Assembly (NCBI GenBank): GCA_934217675.1
Contig: CAKQCV010000010.1
Location: forward strand, 1 to 64,000
DNA: 64,000 nt
From: an uncultured Prevotella sp.
GTDB taxonomy: Bacteria; Bacteroidota; Bacteroidia; Bacteroidales; Bacteroidaceae
Direction: 5' to 3'
The translations under genes were made by a program, and so were the position numbers. The notes under the pieces are model-generated. The model was not told the DNA's origin, ran no database searches, and worked only from the letters and a program-made list of their open reading frames with translations. Numbering within the stretch: position 1 is the stretch's first letter; the number at the start of each line of letters is the position of its first letter. Of this stretch, positions 1-7,890 are shown in pieces.

Positions 1-12
1 AACACTTTTATA

Positions 13-141
13 CATGCTTCGCGCCACTTGCGCCACTTGCGCCATTGCGCCATTTACGCCAATAATATAAAAAATGCTATCTTTGCATACTTTACGCCAA
101 TTGGCGCAATGGCGCAAGTGGCGCAAGTGACGCAAAGCATG
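13..141. repeat. GCGCC-type palindromic repeat element, copy 1
   Basis: The left arm (21-52) is built from near 9-nt units of the type GCGCCACTT and the right arm (102-136) is its inverse, with one substitution (GACGC for GGCGC). The pairing extends outward through CATGCTT (13-19) and AAGCATG (135-141). The roughly 50-nt loop contains TATCTTTG (78-85), which fits the Bacteroidota -7 consensus TAnnTTTG on the + strand. The same arm sequence recurs at 15403-15518, so this is a dispersed element rather than a local hairpin. It lies just beyond the 3' end of the cytidylate-kinase-like gene. Function is unknown. Confidence 0.85.
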
Positions 142-157
142 TTTAAATGTGTTAACT

Positions 158-790
158 CTATTTCTGTCTTTCTATATAATCCATAATTAAATCAACGACC
201 TGATCCTCGGTCATATTACTTACATTGATGACGAGATCATAATTTCTTGCATCGTATCGGCTCTTTCCTGAGAATTTCTTAGTATAAGCTTCCCTACCCT
301 TGTCAAAGTTTTCAATTGCAGCCATTGCCTCGTCTTTAGTCATACTTCTAACTTTCATCATACGCTCTATACGCTTCTGCATACCACACGTGATGAATAT
401 CTTCAGTGCGTTTGGATGGTCACGGAAAATATAGAATCCCGAACGTCCCGCTATAACACATGAATCATCATTGGCAAGCTGACGAAGAAAATCGCTCTCT
501 ACACGGAACACATTGTCGGTTGTGGCAACAGTATTCTCCACATCAAACCTTTCCTCTATACGATAGCGGTTCATGTAGCTCTGCACAAGATTATTCCACC
601 AGTTGAACTTTGACGACCTGACTTCTTCAAGTTCATCTACTGAGAGATTGAATTTTTTTGTAAGCTCCTGCACGATAGCCTTGTCATAAAATTTCACACC
701 AAGCCTGTCGGCAAGTTTTTCACCAATAGCATGCCCTCCAGAACCAACTTCACGGTTTATTGCAATTACAAATTTCTCGTTCTTATTCAT
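158..790 (-). CDS. Cytidylate kinase-like family protein
   Basis: This 210-residue protein has a P-loop at residues 12-23 (NREVGSGGHAIG), typical of the cytidylate-kinase-like family (AAK_6), which resembles CMP kinase but is separate from Cmk. Further conserved-looking pieces are AGRSG at 114-118, probably in the substrate region, and an Arg-rich lid at about 140-180. It is expected to be a cytosolic nucleotide-binding kinase, but the substrate is not known for most members, so I give no gene symbol. It is a single gene read towards the GCGCC repeat. A possible minus-strand -7 element (CAAAAATA on the + strand) lies at 841-848. Length and motifs make the family call firm; the exact reaction is not established. 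Confidence 0.85.
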   Translation of the reverse strand: MNKNEKFVIAINREVGSGGHAIGEKLADRLGVKFYDKAIVQELTKKFNLSVDELEEVRSSKFNWWNNLVQSYMNRYRIEERFDVENTVATTDNVFRVESDFLRQLANDDSCVIAGRSGFYIFRDHPNALKIFITCGMQKRIERMMKVRSMTKDEAMAAIENFDKGREAYTKKFSGKSRYDARNYDLVINVSNMTEDQVVDLIMDYIERQK

Positions 791-1043
791 AGACTGTTGT
801 GTTTTTTATAATAATTAGTATTGATAGACTTTTTCGTTTACAAAAATAGTAATTTTATTTTAAACAGTTTCATATTTAGACCAATATTTTTCTCAAAAGC
901 CAAAGTCTCCAACGTTTTATCTTAATGAATTTAGGCAAGAAACATTCGTAAAAGCTATGACAAAAAAGATATGAAAAACAGAACAGATGTTAATAAAGGA
1001 TTAAAATACAACAATGTATGTAGCAAATATAAATATAAACACG

Positions 1044-1051
1044 TATATTTG
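1044..1051 (+). promoter_or_regulatory. Candidate -7 element for the Bax-inhibitor-like gene
   Basis: TATATTTG matches TAnnTTTG and lies 29 bp before the ATG. No good TTTG is seen at the -33 distance, so support is partial. Confidence 0.4.
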
Positions 1052-1080
1052 TATATAGAGAACAAAAAAAAAGAAGTATT

Positions 1081-1797
1081 ATGAACGAAGAAAAACTTTA
1101 CAGAATGATTGAGGAAAAAGAAGGAACAGTTTCCCTCGCATTTCCCGCCCTTATGCGAAAAGTATATGTTTGGATGACTTTAGCCCTTATTATTACAGGC
1201 TTCACGGCTTTCGGTATAGCAAGTAATCCGGGTATAGCATATTCGATAGTAACTAACCCTCTGCTGTTTTGGGGACTGATTATAGCAGAATTCGGACTTG
1301 TAATAGGAATAAGCGGAGCTATAAGGAAGCTTTCCATCACCACGGCAACAATGCTGTTCGTGTTGTATTCTATCGTTAATGGAGCCACACTATCCATCAT
1401 TTTCATGGCGTATACAATGACATCCATAGCAAGCGTATTCTTCATAACAGCAGGAACATTTGCCGTTATGGCATTTATCGGCTATACAACGAAGACCGAC
1501 TTAACATCGCTTGGCAAGATTCTCTTCATGGGACTCATCGGCATTATACTTGCTACAATAGTTAATATTTTCCTCGGCAGCTCTATGCTAAGCATGATAG
1601 TAAGCTATGTAGGTGTAGTAGTGTTTGTCGGTCTTACGGCATACGATTCGCAAAAGATAAAGAATATGCTGTATGAGGCAGACAATATGGATGAAGAAGC
1701 ACAGAAGCTTGCACTGCTTGGCTCTCTCACACTTTACCTTGACTTCATTAACCTGTTCCTCATGCTATTGAGGATTTTCGGAAGCAACAGAGACTAA
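1081..1797 (+). CDS. Bax inhibitor-1/YccA family membrane protein
   Basis: The 238-residue protein has seven hydrophobic segments (about 28-47, 58-80, 87-108, 114-135, 147-166, 170-188, 214-232), matching the BI-1/YccA family. The family's conserved acidic motif is present as AYDSQKIK (187-194) before the last helix. Members sit in the inner membrane; pH-gated calcium leak has been shown for the bacterial homologue BsYetJ, and E. coli YccA interacts with FtsH. The role here is inferred only from family. The gene stands alone, with its own -7 element upstream and a strong hairpin terminator downstream. Confidence 0.9.
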   Translation: MNEEKLYRMIEEKEGTVSLAFPALMRKVYVWMTLALIITGFTAFGIASNPGIAYSIVTNPLLFWGLIIAEFGLVIGISGAIRKLSITTATMLFVLYSIVNGATLSIIFMAYTMTSIASVFFITAGTFAVMAFIGYTTKTDLTSLGKILFMGLIGIILATIVNIFLGSSMLSMIVSYVGVVVFVGLTAYDSQKIKNMLYEADNMDEEAQKLALLGSLTLYLDFINLFLMLLRIFGSNRD

Positions 1798-1844
1798 AAC
1801 TTTTGAATCTATATAAATAAGAACCAATTAAACAATAAATTCAA

Positions 1845-1904
1845 AAAGCCTTCATCGCCTAAATGTTATAGCATATAACAAGATCTTGCGATGAAGGTTT
1901 TTTG
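1845..1904 (+). terminator. Rho-independent terminator after the Bax-inhibitor-like gene
   Basis: CCTTCATCGC (1849-1858) pairs perfectly with GCGATGAAGG (1888-1897), followed by six T and preceded by five A. The loop is about 29 nt. Confidence 0.75.
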
Positions 1905-1965
1905 TTTTCTTGATATTAATACTGACGATATCAGTATATAATCCTATTCATCTTTATACATATAT

Positions 1966-1980
1966 TGCATTAAATATGCA
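1966..1980. promoter_or_regulatory. Possible ArgR operator (ARG-box-like palindrome)
   Basis: TGCAT, five A/T bases, ATGCA forms a small A/T-rich palindrome 39 bp upstream of the argR -33 element. It resembles the symmetry of an ARG box (TGAAT..ATTCA) but has C instead of A in each half. Autoregulation by ArgR is common; assignment here is a guess. Confidence 0.25.
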
Positions 1981-2018
1981 TTTATTCGTTATATCTATTA
2001 TAAATATACGCTATTTTA

Positions 2019-2050
2019 TTTGTTTATATACAGAATATTGTATAATTTTG
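2019..2050 (+). promoter_or_regulatory. Bacteroidota-type promoter of the arginine operon
   Basis: TTTG (2019-2022), a 20-bp spacer and TAATTTTG (2043-2050) fit the Bacteroidota sigma-70 consensus. The ATG of argR follows 28 bp later. It probably drives argR and the genes downstream. Confidence 0.65.
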
Positions 2051-2078
2051 CACACAAAACAAGTATAAACATACATTT

Positions 2079-2558
2079 ATGAGAGTAAAAAGCAACAGAA
2101 TGGAAGTGCTGAAGATGCTTATATCAAGTAAGGAATTAAGCAGTCAAGATGAAGTACTGAAAGCATTGAGCAAAGAAGGCTACAACATAACGCAAGCCAC
2201 ACTGAGCCGCGACATGAAACAGCTAAAAGTTGCAAAAGCTGCAAGCATGAACGGTAAATATATGTATGTTCTGCCTAACGAAACCATGTATAAAAGAGTG
2301 GCAAGCCCAGCAACAGTGAAGGAGATGATGCAGTCAACAGGCTTCAGATCTATAAACTTCTCCGGGAATATGGGAGTAATCAAAACACGACCTGGATATG
2401 CAAGCAGTATTGCATATAATATCGACAGCAGTGACATTCCACAAATTCTCGGCACAATAGCTGGCGACGACACTATTTTCATTGTAAAAAGAATTGGTGT
2501 AAGTAATGAAGAAGTTATAGAAGGTCTTCGCCATATTATACCTAACATAGAATATTGA
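2079..2558 (+). CDS. argR: Arginine repressor ArgR
   Basis: The 159-residue protein has an N-terminal winged helix with the recognition-helix signature ATLSRD (40-45), and a C-terminal arginine-binding and oligomerisation domain with GTIAGDDT (125-132), whose acidic pair contacts arginine in characterised ArgR proteins. Length is normal for the family. ArgR is a hexameric, arginine-dependent DNA-binding regulator. It is the first gene of the operon it probably controls, 28 bp before the acyltransferase gene, and a palindrome upstream (1966-1980) may be its site. Identification is firm; the operator is not. Confidence 0.95.
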   Translation: MRVKSNRMEVLKMLISSKELSSQDEVLKALSKEGYNITQATLSRDMKQLKVAKAASMNGKYMYVLPNETMYKRVASPATVKEMMQSTGFRSINFSGNMGVIKTRPGYASSIAYNIDSSDIPQILGTIAGDDTIFIVKRIGVSNEEVIEGLRHIIPNIEY

Positions 2559-2586
2559 AAGAACAAAGTATCCCGATTTATGCGAG

Positions 2587-3225
2587 ATGCCAACGAAAAA
2601 AAATAAAGAAATGGATGAGATAAAAGTAATGGTGGCAGATGTAGAACATGAAAAATATGTGGACACCATACTGAAAACTATCGAGGATGCGGCAAAAGTA
2701 CGTGGCACCGGCATTGCAAAACGAACACACGAATATCTTGCCACAAAGATGAAAGAGGCAAAAGCCGTAATAGCTCTATGCGGTGACAAATTTGCAGGTT
2801 TCAGCTACATTGAGACATGGGGAAACAAGCAATATGTAACGACATCGGGACTTATCGTACACCCGGATTTCCGCGGATACGGATTAGCAAAACGAATAAA
2901 AGACATGACATTTACCTTGGCACGCACACGATGGCCAAAAGCAAAGATATTCAGTCTTACAAGTGGAGCCGCTGTAATGAGGATGAATACCCAGCTGGGG
3001 TATAAACCAGTTACATTTGCAGAACTTACTGACGATGAAGCTTTTTGGCGAGGATGCGAAGGATGCATAAACGTTGACGTGCTTAAACGGACAGGCAGAA
3101 GATACTGTATATGCACAGGTATGCTCTACGACCCAGAAGAGCATCTACCAGTGAAACTCCCGGAAGAGGTACTGAAGAGAATCAAAGAACTAACCTCCGA
3201 CAATGCTTCGCACGACGGAGAATAA
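2587..3225 (+). CDS. GNAT N-acyltransferase, probable first enzyme of arginine synthesis
   Basis: The 212-residue protein is a GNAT-fold acyltransferase. The acyl-CoA pyrophosphate-binding motif A is visible as VHPDFRGYGLAKRI (91-104). It lies between argR and argG, and no other enzyme for glutamate N-acylation is in the operon. I infer that it makes the N-acylated glutamate that feeds ArgC and ArgD. Because the transcarbamylase at 13451-14413 looks succinyl-specific, the acyl donor may be succinyl-CoA rather than acetyl-CoA. An internal start at Met9 (2611) is possible. Cys residues cluster near the C-terminus (about residues 157-178). Family is firm; donor and acceptor are inference. Confidence 0.75.
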   Translation: MPTKKNKEMDEIKVMVADVEHEKYVDTILKTIEDAAKVRGTGIAKRTHEYLATKMKEAKAVIALCGDKFAGFSYIETWGNKQYVTTSGLIVHPDFRGYGLAKRIKDMTFTLARTRWPKAKIFSLTSGAAVMRMNTQLGYKPVTFAELTDDEAFWRGCEGCINVDVLKRTGRRYCICTGMLYDPEEHLPVKLPEEVLKRIKELTSDNASHDGE

Positions 3226-3341
3226 ATTATATATAATACGCAATCGTATTATTAAATTATCAAATTTAAAGCAAACGGAACCAACCCAACATACAAGAAA
3301 ACAGATGAATGTTGACACAGGTTTCTATTTTATAAAAATAT

Positions 3342-4547
3342 ATGGAACAGAAGAAAAAAGTAGTAGTTGCCTTCAGTGGCGGACTTGACACATCATACAC
3401 AGTGATGAAACTTACCAAAGACGGGTATGATGTATATGCAGCATGTGCAAACACAGGCGGATTTAGTGAGGAACAATTAAAGAAGAACGAGGAAAATGCC
3501 TTCAAGCTTGGAGCAAAAGCTTACGTCACTCTCGATGTAACTCAAGAGTATTATGATAAATCACTAAAATATATGATTTTCGGAAATGTGATGCGTAACA
3601 ACTGCTATCCGATTTCTGTATCGTCAGAACGTATTTTCCAGGCTATTGCCATAGCAAGATATGCCAAAGAAATAGGAGCTGACGCTATTGCCCATGGTTC
3701 TACAGGAGCTGGCAACGACCAAATACGCTTTGATATGACATTCCTTGTCATGGCACCCGGTATAGAGATTATAACTTTGACACGTGACCATGCCCTGAGC
3801 CGTCAAGAAGAGGTAGATTATCTTAACGAGAACGGATTTTATGCAGACTTCACAAAACTTAAATACTCATACAACGTTGGCATTTGGGGAACAAGTATCT
3901 GTGGAGGAGAACTGCTCGACCCTACACAAGGACTTCCAGAAGAAGCATATTTGAAACACGTAACTGCAAAAGAAAAAGAAACAGAGCTGAAGATCACGTT
4001 CGAAAAAGGAGAGATTACAGCTGTAAACGGAGAGAAATTTACTGATAAAGTTGCGGCTATACAGAAAATCGAAGAGATTGGCGCAGCGTATGCCATCGGA
4101 CGCGACTGTAACGTTGGAGACACCATAATCGGAATAAAAGGTAGAGTTGGTTTTGAAGCTGCAGCACCAAAACTTATAATTGAAGCTCACCGTCTGCTTG
4201 AGAAAAGTACATTAAGCAAATGGCAACAATACTGGAAAGACCAAGTAGCTAATTGGTATGGAATGTTCTTGCATGAAAGCCAGTATCTGGAACCTGTTAT
4301 GCCAGATATTGAAGCAATGCTCACATCATCGCAACGCAACGTGAACGGAACAGCGATACTTAAACTTCGCCCTTATGGATTTGAGACCGTAGGTGTTGAC
4401 TCTGCCGATGATTTGCAGAAGTCAAAACTCGGAGAGTATGGCGAAATGCAACACGGGTGGACTTCAGAAGAAGCCAAAGGATTCATAAAAGTGCTAAGCA
4501 CTCCGCTGAGAGTTTATTATGGTATTCATCCTGACGAAAAAAGATAA
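3342..4547 (+). CDS. argG: Argininosuccinate synthase
   Basis: This 401-residue enzyme joins citrulline and aspartate using ATP in the penultimate step of arginine synthesis. The ATP-pyrophosphatase loop FSGGLDTS (11-18) is intact, followed by the conserved region with YPISVSSER and AHGSTGAGNDQIRF (about 89-129). Length is normal for ArgG. It follows the GNAT gene after 116 bp, the widest gap in this operon, so a second promoter is possible, although none was recognised. It ends 6 bp before argC. argH, the next enzyme, is not in the window. Confidence 0.97.
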   Translation: MEQKKKVVVAFSGGLDTSYTVMKLTKDGYDVYAACANTGGFSEEQLKKNEENAFKLGAKAYVTLDVTQEYYDKSLKYMIFGNVMRNNCYPISVSSERIFQAIAIARYAKEIGADAIAHGSTGAGNDQIRFDMTFLVMAPGIEIITLTRDHALSRQEEVDYLNENGFYADFTKLKYSYNVGIWGTSICGGELLDPTQGLPEEAYLKHVTAKEKETELKITFEKGEITAVNGEKFTDKVAAIQKIEEIGAAYAIGRDCNVGDTIIGIKGRVGFEAAAPKLIIEAHRLLEKSTLSKWQQYWKDQVANWYGMFLHESQYLEPVMPDIEAMLTSSQRNVNGTAILKLRPYGFETVGVDSADDLQKSKLGEYGEMQHGWTSEEAKGFIKVLSTPLRVYYGIHPDEKR

Positions 4548-4553
4548 GCTACT

Positions 4554-5555
4554 ATGATAAGAATCGGTATCTTAGGTGCCGCCGGATACACTGGCGGCGA
4601 GCTTATAAGACTGCTTCTAAATCATCCCGAAGCAGAAATAGTTTTTGCAAACAGCGAGAGTAATGCTGGCAACAAAGTTGCCGAAGTGCATGAAGGGTTA
4701 TACGGAGACACAGAACTTACATTCACTGCCAACATGCCTTTCGATGAAGTTGACGTTGTGTTTTTTTGTTTCGGTCACGGCAAGAGCGAAGCTTTCCTAA
4801 AAGAGCATGATGTGCCGGAGCATGTGAAGATAATAGATTTGGCACAGGATTTCCGTCTTGCACCTGATACTGTATCACCAACCCAACATCCTACTCCACA
4901 GTATCATGACTTTGTCTATGGTCTACCAGAATTGAACAAGCCCCTTATATCCAAGGCTAACCACATCGCAAACCCCGGCTGCTTTGCAACATGCATACAA
5001 TTAGGACTGTTGCCTGCAGCAAAAATGAAATTGATAAACAGTGATGTAAGCGTTAATGCCATAACAGGTAGTACGGGTGCCGGACAGAAACCGGGAGCTA
5101 CAACACATTTCTCATGGAGAAACAACAACATGAGCATATACAAAGCGTTTACACACCAGCATGTGCCGGAAATCCGACAAAGTCTGAGCAAAGCACAAGG
5201 ATATCTTGACGCAGCCATCGACTTTATTCCATACCGGGGTGACTTTGCAAGGGGCATATTCGCCACAGAGGTAGTAAAGACAGACGAGCCTATAGAAAAA
5301 ATCATTAACGGATACAAAGATTTCTATAAAGATGCAGCTTTCACTCACTATGTTGACAAGGCTATAGACCTGAAACAGGTTGTGAACACAAACAAATGCT
5401 TGGTGCATTGTGACAAATACGGTGACAAGTTGCTGATAACCTCATGCATAGACAATTTGCTGAAAGGTGCAGTGGGTCAAGCAGTACAGAATATGAACAT
5501 CATGTTCGGAATAGAAGAAACAACAGGATTAAAACTTAAAGCAGGAGCATTTTAA
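4554..5555 (+). CDS. argC: N-acyl-gamma-glutamyl-phosphate reductase
   Basis: This 333-residue NADPH-dependent reductase converts N-acyl-glutamyl phosphate to the semialdehyde. The Rossmann motif GAAGYTGGEL (8-17) is at the N-terminus and the catalytic Cys143 lies in NPGCFATC. GSTGAGQKPG (about 170-180) fits the substrate-binding loop. It is 6 bp after argG and 1 bp before argD, so translation is probably coupled. In this lineage the acyl group may be succinyl, as suggested by the transcarbamylase in the same window. argB, needed to make its substrate, is not present here. Confidence 0.95.
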   Translation: MIRIGILGAAGYTGGELIRLLLNHPEAEIVFANSESNAGNKVAEVHEGLYGDTELTFTANMPFDEVDVVFFCFGHGKSEAFLKEHDVPEHVKIIDLAQDFRLAPDTVSPTQHPTPQYHDFVYGLPELNKPLISKANHIANPGCFATCIQLGLLPAAKMKLINSDVSVNAITGSTGAGQKPGATTHFSWRNNNMSIYKAFTHQHVPEIRQSLSKAQGYLDAAIDFIPYRGDFARGIFATEVVKTDEPIEKIINGYKDFYKDAAFTHYVDKAIDLKQVVNTNKCLVHCDKYGDKLLITSCIDNLLKGAVGQAVQNMNIMFGIEETTGLKLKAGAF

Positions 5556-5556
5556 A

Positions 5557-6699
5557 ATGAAACTATACGATGTATATCCTCTATACAATATTAATATAAC
5601 AAGAGGTAAAGGATGCAAAGTCTGGGACGAGAACGGTCAAGAATATCTCGACCTTTATGGTGGGCATGCCGTGATAAGCATCGGTCACTGCAACGAGCAT
5701 TATGTAGGAAAACTGACAGAACAGTTAAACAAACTTGGTTTTTACAGCAATTCAGTTATAAACAAGTTGCAAGTTGAACTTGCCGAACGCATTGGCAAAA
5801 TCAGCGGATACGATGACTATCAGCTATTTCTGATAAATAGCGGTGCAGAAGCAAACGAAAATGCGCTGAAGCTTGCATCTTTTGCAAATGGCAGAAAAAG
5901 AATACTGTCACTTGAAAAAGCATTCCACGGCAGAACATCACTTGCCGTAGAAGCTACTGACAATCCAAAAATTATAGCCCCAATAAATGATAATGGACAT
6001 GTTACCTATTTGCCAATCAATAATCTTGAAGCATGGGAAAAGGAACTTGCCAAGGGGGATGTATGCGCTTGCATTGTTGAATGTATACAAGGTGTAGGCG
6101 GAGTGAACATGATAACTCCAGAGTTTGCACAAGGGCTACAAGCAGCATGCAATAAATACGGAACTGTGCTTATTTGTGACGAGATACAGTGCGGATACGG
6201 CAGAAGTGGAAAATTCTTTGCCCATCAGTGGCTCGACATCCGTCCTGATATAATAACTTGTGCAAAAGGCATCGGCAATGGTTTCCCTATGGGAGCCGTG
6301 TTAATATCACCAAAATTCAAACCGACATACGGTCAGCTCGGCACAACATTTGGAGGCAACCATCTTGCATGCACTGCAGCACTTGCCGTACTTGACGTTT
6401 TTGAACAAAAGGGACTGGTAGAGAATGCACGTATAGTTGGTGACTATCTTAAAAACAAACTTGAACAACTGTCACAGCACAACCGACACATACTCGAAGT
6501 TAGAGGCAAGGGACTAATGATTGGTGTTGTGCTTGACATTCCACACAAGGAAGTGCGCTCAAAACTTATCCACGAACAACATTGTTTCACTGGATGTGCA
6601 GGAACAAACATCCTACGTATTCTCCCCCCACTCTGCTTATCAAAGAATGAGGTTGACGAGTTCATAACAAAACTGAAAAAAGTGCTTGAATCTATATAA
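5557..6699 (+). CDS. argD: N-acylornithine aminotransferase (class III, PLP)
   Basis: This 380-residue class-III aminotransferase shows all main PLP landmarks: NSGAEANE (94-101), CDEIQCGYGRSG (208-219), and the Schiff-base Lys237 in CAKGIGNG. GTTFGGNHLAC (about 269-279) fits the phosphate-binding loop from the other subunit. It interconverts N-acylglutamate semialdehyde and N-acylornithine using glutamate. It starts 1 bp after argC and ends the operon before a strong hairpin. Whether it prefers acetyl or succinyl substrates cannot be read from the sequence. Confidence 0.93.
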   Translation: MKLYDVYPLYNINITRGKGCKVWDENGQEYLDLYGGHAVISIGHCNEHYVGKLTEQLNKLGFYSNSVINKLQVELAERIGKISGYDDYQLFLINSGAEANENALKLASFANGRKRILSLEKAFHGRTSLAVEATDNPKIIAPINDNGHVTYLPINNLEAWEKELAKGDVCACIVECIQGVGGVNMITPEFAQGLQAACNKYGTVLICDEIQCGYGRSGKFFAHQWLDIRPDIITCAKGIGNGFPMGAVLISPKFKPTYGQLGTTFGGNHLACTAALAVLDVFEQKGLVENARIVGDYLKNKLEQLSQHNRHILEVRGKGLMIGVVLDIPHKEVRSKLIHEQHCFTGCAGTNILRILPPLCLSKNEVDEFITKLKKVLESI

Positions 6700-6730
6700 C
6701 CAAACAGTTTTGCAAATATCTACCATATAA

Positions 6731-6778
6731 AAAGTGCAGAGTGGAGTATGACTCACGTCATACTCCACTCTGCATTTA
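6731..6778. terminator. Bidirectional terminator between argD and rpmH
   Basis: A perfect 18-bp stem (6735-6752 with 6757-6774), 4-nt loop, flanked by A and T runs on either side. The genes on both sides converge on it. Confidence 0.85.
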
Positions 6779-6812
6779 ATACTTTTAAAGCTTTAAAAGT
6801 GAAGTGCAAGAA

Positions 6813-6968
6813 TTACTTGCCATGGTTCTCGTCAGAAACAGTAAGCTTCTTGCGACCCTTAGCGCGACGTGAAGCAAGCACGCGGCGACCGTTCTTTGTT
6901 GCCATTCTCTCACGGAAGCCATGCTTATTCACACGTCTTCTGTTGTGTGGCTGAAATGTTCTTTTCAT
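6813..6968 (-). CDS. rpmH: Ribosomal protein bL34
   Basis: Translation of the minus strand from 6968 gives a 51-residue basic protein that begins [18 protein letters not shown] and continues with [20 protein letters not shown], the signature of bL34. The normal L34 core is followed by a short extension ending in SDENHGK, as seen in other Bacteroidota. It is a component of the 50S subunit. The gene shares the divergent intergenic region with efp and has its own promoter (7014-7045). It is short and easily missed by length-limited gene callers. Confidence 0.97.
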   Translation of the reverse strand: MKRTFQPHNRRRVNKHGFRERMATKNGRRVLASRRAKGRKKLTVSDENHGK

Positions 6969-7013
6969 CGTTTTTTAATATTTTATTTGTTATTGTTTAT
7001 ACGCTTTGGACTG

Positions 7014-7045
7014 CAAAATTACTCATTTCTTTTGATTTAGCCAAA
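7014..7045 (-). promoter_or_regulatory. Promoter of rpmH
   Basis: On the minus strand, TTTG (7042-7045), a 20-bp spacer and TAATTTTG (7014-7021) fit the Bacteroidota consensus. It lies 45 bp before the rpmH start. Confidence 0.65.
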
Positions 7046-7095
7046 AGTTAAGCCATTTTTACGCACTTCTTTTATGGTTTTTTCTGAATTTATTG

Positions 7096-7158
7096 TAACT
7101 TTGCAGTCGAAAAGGAACAAAAAAACTATTTACTGATGTAAACATCAACATTTGTTCC
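7096..7158 (+). promoter_or_regulatory. efp -7 element and structured leader
   Basis: TAACTTTG (7096-7103) fits the -7 consensus. The following leader can fold into nested hairpins: GGAACAAA (7114-7121) with TTTGTTCC (7151-7158), and inside it TGATG (7134-7138) with CATCA (7143-7147). The leader is about 90 nt long. Its role is unknown. Confidence 0.45.
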
Positions 7159-7197
7159 GTTTTGAAAAGATTATAAAATTATAAGCAATAAACAAAA

Positions 7198-7764
7198 ATG
7201 ATTAATTCACAGGACATTAAGAAAGGCGTTGCTGTTCGTATGGACGGCGGCATTTGGGTTTGCATTGACTTCCAACACCGCAAGCCAGGTAAGGGTAATA
7301 CAATCATGAACATCAAGCTGAAGAACGTTACCGACGGACGAGTTCTCGAACGTCGCTACAACATCGGCGAGAAACTTGAGGATGTATCTATCACACGTCG
7401 CCCATACCAGTATCTCTACAAAGAAGGAGATGACTATATTTTCATGAACCAAGAGACTTATGACCAAACTCCTATTCCTGCAGAACTCGTTTCTGGAGTT
7501 GAATTCATGAAAGAGTCAGACATCGTTGAAGTTGTTTCTGATGCCGACACAGAGACTGTACTTTATGCCGAGATGCCTGTAAAGACAAACTTACGAGTTA
7601 CTCACAGCGAACCTGGTATCAAGGGTGATACAGCAACAAACGCTACCAAGCCTGCAACATTGGAGAGCGGAGCTGAAGTACGTGTTCCTTTGTTTATCAA
7701 CGAAGGTGACCTTATTCAGGTTGATACTCGCGATGGTAGCTACCTAAGCCGCGTAAAGGAATAA
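7198..7764 (+). CDS. efp: Translation elongation factor P
   Basis: This 188-residue protein has the three-domain length and sequence of EF-P. The N-terminal KOW-like domain carries the tip loop HRKPGKGNT with Lys32, the residue that is modified or contacts the P-site tRNA in other species. The C-terminal OB region ends with FINEGDLIQVDTRDGSYLSR. EF-P relieves ribosome stalling at consecutive prolines. No EpmA-type modification gene is in this window, so the Lys32 state is unknown. It is a single gene with a structured leader and its own terminator. Confidence 0.97.
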   Translation: MINSQDIKKGVAVRMDGGIWVCIDFQHRKPGKGNTIMNIKLKNVTDGRVLERRYNIGEKLEDVSITRRPYQYLYKEGDDYIFMNQETYDQTPIPAELVSGVEFMKESDIVEVVSDADTETVLYAEMPVKTNLRVTHSEPGIKGDTATNATKPATLESGAEVRVPLFINEGDLIQVDTRDGSYLSRVKE

Positions 7765-7789
7765 TCTTTTATTCAAAACATAGAAAAGG

Positions 7790-7857
7790 AAGAGTGAAGA
7801 ACCCAATAGCAACTCCTTGAAAAAGGCTGTGCTAATGGAATCTTCACTCTTTTTTAG
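7790..7857 (+). terminator. Terminator after efp
   Basis: AAGAGTGAAGA (7790-7800) pairs with TCTTCACTCTT (7841-7851), followed by a T run. The loop is about 40 nt. Confidence 0.65.
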
Positions 7858-7890
7858 CATATTGAGTTAAAGCTGTTATAAAAATTATAT

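Noticed and set aside
21-136. Short tandem units in the GCGCC arms resembling a CRISPR array
   Set aside because: Units are about 9 nt, there are no unique spacers of constant length, no cas genes, and the two arms are inverted, not direct.
6735-6774. Long perfect hairpin as a possible small RNA
   Set aside because: Position between convergent genes with A/T flanks fits a bidirectional terminator better.
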